NCBI RefSeq assembly: GCF_003334855.1
Contig: NZ_QOWE01000015.1
Coordinates: forward strand, 151,159 to 215,158
Length of the DNA: 64,000 bases
Direction: 5' to 3'
From: Larkinella punicea
GTDB lineage: Bacteria > Bacteroidota > Bacteroidia > Cytophagales > Spirosomataceae
Part shown: positions 18,964-26,321 of the stretch, in pieces
Layout of the letters: every line of letters starts with the position of its first letter
Numbering within the stretch: position 1 is the first letter of the stretch
Translations under genes and position numbers: made by a program
Notes under the pieces: generated by a model
Databases searched by the model: none
Told to the model about the DNA's origin: nothing
Seen by the model: the letters and a program-made list of their open reading frames with translations, nothing else

Positions 18964-21900
18964 TTAAAAACTTACGTTAAGACCAGCGATGATGGTGCGG
19001 GCGGCCGGGTAGCCCAGGTAATCACCGCCCCGCGACAAACCGTCGCCCTGGCTGCTCGTTTCCGGATCGAAGCCCGGATATTTTGTGAAGGTGTACAGGT
19101 TTTGCCCCGTCACGTAAACCCGTAAGCCCTTGACGTGCAGGCGCTGGGTGAGGGCCGGTGCAAAATTGTAGCCCAGCGACACATTCCGGATACGCAGGAA
19201 CGAGCCGTCTTCTACCCAGTAGCTGGACGGTTCTTTTTGCAAGCCTTTCGGATCGCGGTTGGCCCGCAGAATGTCGCCCGATCCCGGGTCACTTTCCGAC
19301 CGCCAGCGATCAATCAACTTGGTCCGTCCGTTCCGGTCGCCGTGGTAAATACCGACCATCCGGTTGAAGAAACTAAACAGTTTGGCACCCTGCGAACCGG
19401 TCAACTGCACATTCAGGTCGAAGCGGTTATACGAAAAATCATTGCTGAAACCGTACATAAACTTCGGCTGGTTGTTGCCCAGATAGGTTTTGTCGGCCGC
19501 ACTGATCACGCCGTCTTTGTTGATGTCGACATAGCGCGGATCGCCGGGGTGGTCGTTCGCCAAATGGGGCGCGGCATCCAGTTCCGACTGGTTTTTGAAA
19601 ACGCCGTCGTACTGGTAGCCGTAGAAGGTGGCAATCGGCTGGCCGATTGTCGTAATAAAGGTATTGTTGGCATTGGGCGCACCGGCATAAATCGGCAGTC
19701 GATCCGGCCCCAGCGCCAGCACTTTGTTTCTGTTGAAGGAAATGTTGAAATCCGTCGACCATTTCAGTTTGCCGATCAGGTTTCGGGTTCGCACCAGGTA
19801 TTCCATGCCTTTGTTTTCCACCTGCCCGATGTTCTGAAGCTGCGTGGCATAACCGGTCAGCGTCGGAACCGGCACGTTCAGCAGCAGATCCACCGACCGG
19901 CTGTTGTAGAAATCAGCTTCCACCTGAATCCGTCCGTTCAGTAATCCCAGATCAAAACCGAGGTTCCATTGCCGGGTTTTCTCCCAGCCCAGATCGGGGT
20001 TCGGGTAGTTGATCGGATTGACCGAGTTGACCAGGCTATTGTTCAGAATGTAATAATTGGAACTGGTGCGGGCAATGGCGTCGTAATTTCCGATGCGGTT
20101 ATTGCCGACCAGCCCCCAGCTCGCCCGCAGTTTCAGGTCCGTAATTTGCCGGATGTCCTGCATGAACGGTTCGCTGCTCACCCGCCAGCCGACGGAAAGC
20201 GATGGAAACGTGCCCCATTTGTTGTTGGCCCCGAACTTGGACGAACCATCGGTCCGGATACTGGCCGTCAGCAGGTATTTTTCATCGTACGCGTACGTAA
20301 ACCGACCCAAATACGAAATCAGCGAGTTGCGAAATTCCGTGTTGGTTCCGCCCACGATTTGCCCGGCATTCAGGGTCCGGATCACGTCGTTCGGGAAATT
20401 CTGGGCCATCACCTGTGTGTATTCGCCGAAGGTTTTCTGGGCCGTATAACCGGCCAACAGACCAATGGCGTGCTTGTTGAACAGGGTTTTGTTGTAATTC
20501 AACGTATGCTCGATCAGCCAGTTGCGATCCAGCCAGGTTTCATTCCGGGCGTCGGCGGTTTTGGGCGCGCGCGAACCGTCGGTGTCGACAAACGAAGGGC
20601 GGTAATACTTCAACCGCTTGTTTTCCAGCGATCCGTTCAAGCTAATCCGGTATCTCAAACCTTCGATGATTTCATACTGCCCGTAGACCGAGGCAATGAG
20701 TCCGTTTCTGGTCGTAAAATTGGTTATGTTTTCGGCAATCCCGACCGGGTTGGCAACGTCGCCCGCCCAGATTTCCGGATTCCGAACCTGCGAACCGTAG
20801 GTGCCATCGGCGTTTCTGAGCGGATAAATCGGGGGCAGATAAACCGCATAGGCCAGCGGGCTGTCTTTTCCGTCATCGACGTTGTTGTTCTCCGAATAAT
20901 ACGCGCTGATGGTGGTGCCGATTTCCAGTTTTTTGCTGATGTTCGACGTAATGTTCGCGCGCAAATTGTACCGTTTGAAGTCGGTTTTGATCTGAATACC
21001 TTCCTGATTCGTATACCCTGCGGAAATGGCATACCGGGTTTTCTCAACGCCCCCGGTTACGGAAAGCTCGTGCCGCTGCGTTGGGGCAATCCGGAAGATT
21101 TGATCCTGCCAGTTGATGTCCGCAAACTGGCTCGGATCATTGAAACGTTCGGGAATGACGTAAAAACCGGAGTTGGTATATTTTTCGCGGACGGAATTGG
21201 GATCATTGATGGTATGCGGGGCATTGCCGGGCATCGGCGCCCGATCCAGCCAGGCCTGGTTGTGGCCATCTTTAAAAAACTCGATGTATTCGCGGGTGTT
21301 CATCACGTCCATTTTTCTGGCGACTTGCTGAATCCCGTAAAAAGCGTTGTAAGAGATGGTTGGAGCGCCGATGCTCCCTTTTTTCGTGGTAACAATAATA
21401 ACGCCATTGGAGCCCCGCGACCCGTAAATGGCGGTAGAAGAGGCATCTTTCAACACCTGAATGCTTTCAATATCGGAGGGGTTCACCAGCGAAAACGCAC
21501 TGCCTTCAATCGGATAACCGTCGATGACGTAGAGGGGCGTATTCCCCGCCGTAATCGAACCCGTTCCCCGAACCCGAACCGACAGGCCTTCGCCACCCGG
21601 AGCGCCGTTGATCTGCTGCACCTGCACGCCCGCCATCTGGCCCACCAGCGCTTCGCCGTACGAAACCGCTGCCTTGTTTTTGAATTTGTCCGCCGAAATG
21701 GTGGCAATCGCGCCCGTTAGATCGGCCTTTTTCTGCGTGCCATAGCCTACGACGACCACTTCGCTCAGCGTTTTGTCATCGGACTTCAGCGTGATCGTAA
21801 ACGTGGTCTGGCTGTTGACCTCAACTTCCTGATTCACAAACCCAACGTAGGAAAACACCAGCACCGATTTGGTATCCGGCACCGAAAGGCGAAAAGCGCC

Positions 21901-22431
21901 CTCGGCATCGGTGGACGTTCCTTTGGTCGTGCCTTTCACCACCACGCTCACCCCGGGAAGCGCCAGCCCGGCTTCATCCCGCACGGTTCCGCTGACGGTT
22001 TGCTCGACCGAACCCACAAAAGCCGTGTTTTCACTGGCTACCGGAAGGGAAGACTCAGGTTTGGAAGGCTCCGGAATCGGCGAAATAACAATCTGACGTC
22101 CAACGACTTCATAGCGAAGCCGGAGCGGTTTTACCACTTTATCCAAAACCGCCCCCAGCGATTCGTTGGACACAATGAGGGTCGTTTTGCGGTCGAAGGG
22201 AATCTCCCGGGGCCGGAACGCAAACCGGATGTTGGTCTGGTTTTCGATTTCTTTCAGCACCTTGCGTAAGCCCTGATTTTCAAACCGAAAGCTTACCCGC
22301 TTATTCAATACTTCCTGGGCGGTGGCGTCGTAGGCCAGCGAAACACCCGTACAAATCATGGCCAGAATGACCTGGGCCAGCGAGAGTTTCATGAGTAATA
22401 GCAGGGTTTGGATTGGTATTGGTTTTTTCAT
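18964..22431 (-). CDS. SusC/RagA-type TonB-dependent transporter with STN domain
   Basis: 1155-residue outer-membrane importer. In order: signal peptide ending DATAQ (about residue 40), an STN (secretin/TonB N-terminal) domain at about 45-120 (LRKVLKEIENQTNIRFAFR), a carboxypeptidase-like domain at about 148-225 (SGTVRDEAGLALPGVSVVVK), a plug starting LSEVVVVGYGTQKKADLTGA, the SusC signature IYGSRGSNGVIIVTTKKG near 335, and the barrel ending in an aromatic-terminated strand (IIAGLNVSF). The STN domain means it can signal to the FecR protein encoded just upstream, which in turn controls the ECF sigma factor. Its 167-bp upstream spacer contains a strong hairpin (22524-22552). Confidence 0.97.
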   Translation of the reverse strand: MKKPIPIQTLLLLMKLSLAQVILAMICTGVSLAYDATAQEVLNKRVSFRFENQGLRKVLKEIENQTNIRFAFRPREIPFDRKTTLIVSNESLGAVLDKVVKPLRLRYEVVGRQIVISPIPEPSKPESSLPVASENTAFVGSVEQTVSGTVRDEAGLALPGVSVVVKGTTKGTSTDAEGAFRLSVPDTKSVLVFSYVGFVNQEVEVNSQTTFTITLKSDDKTLSEVVVVGYGTQKKADLTGAIATISADKFKNKAAVSYGEALVGQMAGVQVQQINGAPGGEGLSVRVRGTGSITAGNTPLYVIDGYPIEGSAFSLVNPSDIESIQVLKDASSTAIYGSRGSNGVIIVTTKKGSIGAPTISYNAFYGIQQVARKMDVMNTREYIEFFKDGHNQAWLDRAPMPGNAPHTINDPNSVREKYTNSGFYVIPERFNDPSQFADINWQDQIFRIAPTQRHELSVTGGVEKTRYAISAGYTNQEGIQIKTDFKRYNLRANITSNISKKLEIGTTISAYYSENNNVDDGKDSPLAYAVYLPPIYPLRNADGTYGSQVRNPEIWAGDVANPVGIAENITNFTTRNGLIASVYGQYEIIEGLRYRISLNGSLENKRLKYYRPSFVDTDGSRAPKTADARNETWLDRNWLIEHTLNYNKTLFNKHAIGLLAGYTAQKTFGEYTQVMAQNFPNDVIRTLNAGQIVGGTNTEFRNSLISYLGRFTYAYDEKYLLTASIRTDGSSKFGANNKWGTFPSLSVGWRVSSEPFMQDIRQITDLKLRASWGLVGNNRIGNYDAIARTSSNYYILNNSLVNSVNPINYPNPDLGWEKTRQWNLGFDLGLLNGRIQVEADFYNSRSVDLLLNVPVPTLTGYATQLQNIGQVENKGMEYLVRTRNLIGKLKWSTDFNISFNRNKVLALGPDRLPIYAGAPNANNTFITTIGQPIATFYGYQYDGVFKNQSELDAAPHLANDHPGDPRYVDINKDGVISAADKTYLGNNQPKFMYGFSNDFSYNRFDLNVQLTGSQGAKLFSFFNRMVGIYHGDRNGRTKLIDRWRSESDPGSGDILRANRDPKGLQKEPSSYWVEDGSFLRIRNVSLGYNFAPALTQRLHVKGLRVYVTGQNLYTFTKYPGFDPETSSQGDGLSRGGDYLGYPAARTIIAGLNVSF

Positions 22432-22523
22432 TAGCTTTAAAGGTTTTGTTAATTTTTAGGACAAAACAACCCTCTTCATCCTGAAAAGGACGACGGCAAA
22501 ACCAGCGCATCGAGGGGAATCGG

Positions 22524-22552
22524 CATCAGTGGTGTTACGAGCACCACTGATG
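22524..22552. other. 11-bp hairpin in the fecR-susC spacer
   Basis: Arms 22524-22534 and 22542-22552 are perfectly complementary with a 7-base loop. The T-run (22553-22558) lies on the plus-strand 3' side, that is, before the hairpin in the direction of transcription of this locus, so it is not an intrinsic terminator for fecR. It may instead be a processing or mRNA-stability element that lets susC be expressed at a different level from the regulators. Confidence 0.6.
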
Positions 22553-22598
22553 TTTTTTGGGCAAAAAGCTTATCGGATTGGCATACCAGCAGGGTTTT

Positions 22599-23687
22599 TT
22601 ACAGGGGTTTAGGACAGCCTTTGCTATAGATGACAATCTGTGCATTGAGCAGTTTATAGCGGGCGTCGAGCACTTTGCAAATGACATCCAGTTTCTGAAA
22701 AAGATCTTCATTGTCGATGCTCATCGTCAGCGTACAATGCTGCATCACTTCCTCATCGAAAATAATATCGATCCCGTAAGCCCGCTCAATGGCCGTAAAA
22801 ACCCGGTCTACGGAAGCATCTTCGAACACAAACCGCTGCATTTCTTTTTTAGGAATCAGCGGAAGCGGTTTTTCCACTACCAGTTTGTTGAGCGTTGCAG
22901 CGTCGCGCTGAAAAACGACTTTCTGGTTGGGTGTCAACACCATTCCTTTTGATTCAGGATCCTGAACGCGGCTCGGCTGGTTGGGGTAGACCGACACCCG
23001 ACCGGTTTTGACATCCACCGTCACCGTCGGTGCATCGGCGGGAGCTTTGATCCGGAAACTGGTTCCCAACACCTTTGTTACCAACCCATTGGCATAAACG
23101 ACGAACGGTTTTTTAGGATTCTTTTTCACATCAAAAAAGGCCTCCCCGGTCAGAAAAACTTCCCGCTGGGTTCCCGCCAGTTCTTTCCGGTAGCGGAGAC
23201 GCCCGCCTTTTTGCAGGTCGACCCGGCTGCCATCCGCCAGTTGAATGTGCATGATCTGGCTGGCTTCATTGAGTGTTTCCACCCATTCATTCCCGGTCAG
23301 AGAACGTTCCATCGGCGAAAAACCGGCTTTGTGCAGTTGCTGCCAACCGAACCAGCCGACGCCCAGCATCAGCAAAACCGCTGCCGCCACTTTCCAGCTC
23401 CGGGAGCCTGTCAACCAACGTTCCACCGGCATCGGACGGGTACTTTCGAGCGTGTTTTCGATCCGGTTCCAGATGGCGTCTACGTTTTTCGTGAGCGCGG
23501 GCTGGTGCTGAATGTCCCGCAAACCGCTCACCAGTTGCCGGGCCTCCGCTACCTGGTAATATCGCTCCGGATACTCCCGCAGGAACTCCGTCCAGAAGGC
23601 CTCTGTTTCGGGACCGGGCGAGCTGACCCACTCCTTGAAGTAGTCGTCAGCCGCCAGATCCTCCGTGCTGAATTGATAATAATTCAT
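22599..23687 (-). CDS. FecR-type anti-sigma factor
   Basis: Single-pass inner-membrane regulator, 362 residues from the ATG at 23687. The N-terminal cytosolic part binds the sigma factor; a membrane helix (VAAAVLLMLGVGWFGW) is at about 80-95; the periplasmic FecR domain follows (QLADGSRVDLQKGGRLRY, REVFLTGEAFFDVKKNPKKP, LGTSFRIKA) and a C-terminal DUF4974/STN-like domain (DRVFTAIERAYGIDIIFDE). The start is fixed by an ATGA overlap with the sigma factor stop at 23684-23687; an upstream codon giving 13 more residues would overlap further and is less likely. With the STN domain of SusC it forms the usual trans-envelope signal relay. Confidence 0.95.
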   Translation of the reverse strand: MNYYQFSTEDLAADDYFKEWVSSPGPETEAFWTEFLREYPERYYQVAEARQLVSGLRDIQHQPALTKNVDAIWNRIENTLESTRPMPVERWLTGSRSWKVAAAVLLMLGVGWFGWQQLHKAGFSPMERSLTGNEWVETLNEASQIMHIQLADGSRVDLQKGGRLRYRKELAGTQREVFLTGEAFFDVKKNPKKPFVVYANGLVTKVLGTSFRIKAPADAPTVTVDVKTGRVSVYPNQPSRVQDPESKGMVLTPNQKVVFQRDAATLNKLVVEKPLPLIPKKEMQRFVFEDASVDRVFTAIERAYGIDIIFDEEVMQHCTLTMSIDNEDLFQKLDVICKVLDARYKLLNAQIVIYSKGCPKPL

Positions 23688-24268
23688 GGTTGTATATGCG
23701 TTAAGAATCCTTCTAGCCCGACCCACAAAAGTCCCCAGGAAAAAATCCGGACGGCTTCCCGGAGGGTTTTCAACGCGGAGTAAATAAACCGGCAGGCCGA
23801 CTGGTAGTTGACGCCCATGATGCGGGCGATTTCTTCGTTGCTGAAGTGCTGGTAAAACCGAAGATTCAGGGCTTCCTGCTGGCGGGGTGTCAGCAGCTCG
23901 TAGCTTTTGCGAAGCTGCCGGTGTACCTGTTCCTGCTGTTCGTGCTCGATGAGGGTATTTTCAATGATAAAATCGTCCGCCGTATGAACGGTGTCAATGT
24001 CCGAAGCCTGAAAAAACGGATCGCGGTGGCGGGTTTTGTTAATCTTGTTGCGCAGCGATCGAAACAGATAGAACCGGATCGAATCCGTGTCGCTCAGGTT
24101 AGCCCGGCTTTGCCACAGTTCGATGAACAGGTCGTGGATGCTGTCTTCGATGAGCGGCACATCGTTGGTTACTTTATAGCCATAATTGAGCAAATCGCGC
24201 GCATACAACCGGTAAATCTGTTGAAAAGCCGCTTCATCCCCCTGGCGGAAGGCATACCACAAATCCAT
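23684..24268 (-). CDS. ECF RNA polymerase sigma factor
   Basis: 194 residues from ATG 24268; a GTG seven codons upstream is possible. Region sigma-2 (about 10-80) contains DEAAFQQIYRLYARDLLNYGYKV-type helix and the EDSIHDLFIELWQ core; sigma-4 (about 120-170) has the helix-turn-helix LTPRQQEALNLRFYQHFSNEEIARIMG. It translationally overlaps the FecR gene (ATGA). It should activate this locus when SusC meets its ligand. The family resembles the FecI-like group widespread in Bacteroidota sugar loci. Confidence 0.95.
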   Translation of the reverse strand: MDLWYAFRQGDEAAFQQIYRLYARDLLNYGYKVTNDVPLIEDSIHDLFIELWQSRANLSDTDSIRFYLFRSLRNKINKTRHRDPFFQASDIDTVHTADDFIIENTLIEHEQQEQVHRQLRKSYELLTPRQQEALNLRFYQHFSNEEIARIMGVNYQSACRFIYSALKTLREAVRIFSWGLLWVGLEGFLTHIQP

Positions 24269-24658
24269 AGGGGGATGATGAGTCGGCACAGTGGTAAAAA
24301 GTCGGGTTAGGAATAGTTGAACAATGGTAGGATTTATCTGCCCAAAACCATGTCCGTTTAATTACTAATGCCGAGTCGTATCAATTTTAATCCTTTTTTT
24401 TCTAAAAATAGTTGAAAATCTGGGCTGAGAGCTTAGAAATACCGGTTTTAGCGGGTTCGAGAAATAACCGTTCATTGGTATTCTACCTTTGTTAAACGCC
24501 TTGTGAGCACAATTTCCCGGTTCGTATATTTATTACAGTTCACTGAACTTTTTGAAGGCTCCTCTCCCTTATCATTTTGTAAGGGCGTCGAGATCAGCCG
24601 ACCATTTTAGCGTGCATCTACGCCACATTCCCCGTTTGTTCAACAAATCATCTTTCGT
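24269..24658. promoter_or_regulatory. Divergent regulatory interval (sigma operon / GAPDH gene)
   Basis: A gene-free stretch of 390 bp carrying the promoters of two diverging units. On the plus strand a Bacteroidota -7-like element TACCTTTG lies at 24484-24491, 168 bp before the GAPDH ATG; I see no good TTG 19-21 bp in front of it, so the call is weak. The interval also holds AT-rich blocks (24390-24420). I find no RNA gene or coding potential here. Confidence 0.4.
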
Positions 24659-25660
24659 ATGGCAACTATTGCATTGTATGGATTCGGTCGCATTGGGCGG
24701 CAGTTTCTGCGTGTTGGTTTGAGCAATAATCTCTTTGTTCCCGTTTCGATTTCCGACATCCGTGATGAGCCCACCCTGGCGGCTCTGTTTGCGGTTGATA
24801 CCAACTATGGCCGCTGGCCGGAGCCGGTTTCCGGCAGTGAAGGCCAGTTGACCATTGGCGACCGGACCATTCCGTATATCAATTCCGCCAAGGAAGTCCC
24901 CGACTGGAAGGCGCTGGGCGTCGATCTGGTAGTCGATTGTACGGGCCGGGCCACCACCCGCGCCGGAGCACAGGTTCACCTGGACCGGGGCGCTAAATAC
25001 GTACTCATCAGTGCGCCCAGCAAATCCCTGGCCGACTGCGACGCGGTGTTGCTGAAAGGCATTAACCTCGACACGTTCGATCCCGAAAATCACCACATCA
25101 TCAGCATGGGCAGTTGCACGACCAATGCGCTGGCGGCCGTGGTGAAAGTGATTCGGGAGAATTTTGGCATTCAATACGGTTTATTTTCGACGGTTCACTC
25201 GTATACCAACACCCAGTCGCTGACCGATCAGCCGATGAAAGACCGGCGGGATTCGTGGGCTGCGGCCGAAAACATTATTCCGTCGTCTTCAGGAGCCGCC
25301 CGCGCCTTGCAATTTATCTGGAAAGACCTCAAAATCACCGGGAAAGCCTACCGCGTTCCGACGCGCACCGGCAGCATTGCCGAGTTGAATCTGATTACTG
25401 AAAAAGACTGCACCGTTCAGGAAGTCAACGACGCATTCCGCAAAGCTGCATCGGAAGGGCCCTTGAAAGGCGTACTGGATGTGCTGGAGCAGGAGTGGGC
25501 CTCGTCGCGGATTGTGGCCGACCCGCATTCGTCGATTATCGATCTGCCGTTGACGGCCAAAGAAGGTAATCTGCTGTCGGTAGCTGCCTGGTACGATAAC
25601 GAGTGGGGTTTCTCAAACCGTCTGGCCGAAGTGGCCGCCCATCTGGCCGAACGGATTTAA
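24659..25660 (+). CDS. Glyceraldehyde-3-phosphate dehydrogenase family enzyme, atypical
   Basis: 333-residue NAD(P)-dependent phosphorylating aldehyde dehydrogenase. N-terminal ALYGFGRIGRQFLRV is the nucleotide-binding motif; the Asp of SISDIRD fits NAD preference; the catalytic Cys is in SMGSCTTNALAAV and the catalytic His in STVHSYTNTQSLTD; NIIPSSSGAARAL and WYDNEWGFSNRL complete the family. The active-site block departs from the common SNASCTTNCLAP form, and the C-terminal block resembles erythrose-4-phosphate dehydrogenase (Epd) as much as GapA. It is therefore probably a second GAPDH or an Epd-like enzyme rather than the housekeeping glycolytic one. It stands in front of dps with 60 bp between. 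Confidence 0.85.
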   Translation: MATIALYGFGRIGRQFLRVGLSNNLFVPVSISDIRDEPTLAALFAVDTNYGRWPEPVSGSEGQLTIGDRTIPYINSAKEVPDWKALGVDLVVDCTGRATTRAGAQVHLDRGAKYVLISAPSKSLADCDAVLLKGINLDTFDPENHHIISMGSCTTNALAAVVKVIRENFGIQYGLFSTVHSYTNTQSLTDQPMKDRRDSWAAAENIIPSSSGAARALQFIWKDLKITGKAYRVPTRTGSIAELNLITEKDCTVQEVNDAFRKAASEGPLKGVLDVLEQEWASSRIVADPHSSIIDLPLTAKEGNLLSVAAWYDNEWGFSNRLAEVAAHLAERI

Positions 25661-25720
25661 CAGCGTTTTCTCTAAATTGCCCTTCAAGCCACTCAGTTAC
25701 CGTTTTAACACACACAAAAG

Positions 25721-26194
25721 ATGAAAACAAGTATTGGTATTTCAGCCGAAAACCGGGAGGTTGTCGCTCACCAACTGGCCAAATTGCTGGCCGATGAATT
25801 TGTATTGTACACAAAAACCCTCAATGCCCACTGGAATCTGGAAGGCATGGATTTCCATTCGGTTCACCTGTATTTTGAGGAGTTATACACGCAGTCCGCC
25901 GGCATTGTGGATGACGTCGCCGAACGGATTCGCCAATTGGGACATTACGCGCCCGCCACGCTGAAAAGCTTTCTGGAACTGACGCATTTAACCGAGCACG
26001 ATGCCGGTGGTAACGACAGCCGCAGCCTGATCAAAAAACTGCTGGCCGACCACGAAAGCATCATTGCGTTTATCCGGGGCAATATCGACGAGTTTGCCGA
26101 TGCCCACAAAGATGCCGGAACGAGTGATTACATTACCGGTTTAATGGAAAAACACGAGAAAATTGCCTGGATGCTGCGGGCGCATATTAAATAA
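25721..26194 (+). CDS. dps: Dps family ferritin-like DNA-protection protein
   Basis: 157-residue four-helix protein that forms dodecamers, oxidises and stores iron and protects DNA in stress. The ferroxidase signature is intact: AHWNLEGMDFHSVHLYFEELY followed by IVDDVAERIRQLG supplies the His, Asp and Glu ligands contributed across subunits. The length and the N-terminal KTSIGISAENREVVAHQLAK region are normal for Bacteroidota Dps. Monocistronic or read through from the GAPDH gene; a long inverted repeat follows it. Confidence 0.95.
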   Translation: MKTSIGISAENREVVAHQLAKLLADEFVLYTKTLNAHWNLEGMDFHSVHLYFEELYTQSAGIVDDVAERIRQLGHYAPATLKSFLELTHLTEHDAGGNDSRSLIKKLLADHESIIAFIRGNIDEFADAHKDAGTSDYITGLMEKHEKIAWMLRAHIK

Positions 26195-26201
26195 AAGGGA
26201 T

Positions 26202-26290
26202 TTTTAAATGTAAAATGATGAATATTAAATGGAGAAGTGCCAGAACAGGAGGTACTTTTATATTTAGAATTCATCATTTTACATTTAAAA
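26202..26290. repeat. AT-rich long inverted repeat
   Basis: Arms 26202-26223 and 26269-26290 match perfectly over 22 bases, and the match continues inward for 7 more bases with two mismatches; the central loop is about 31 bases. The element fills the gap between the converging dps and surface-protein genes and starts 7 bp after the dps stop. The arm contains the core AAATGTAAAATGATGAAT. It looks like a mobile or dispersed palindromic unit that also serves as a bidirectional terminator. Confidence 0.8.
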
Positions 26291-26321
26291 TTCAGATTCG
26301 TTCAAAACCGGAATCGCTTCA

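Noticed and set aside
19969..21720. A 583-codon open frame opposite to the susC gene
   Set aside because: It is antisense to a full-length SusC with strong family motifs, has no recognisable domain and an amino-acid composition typical of a shadow frame (rich in Arg, Gly and Val).
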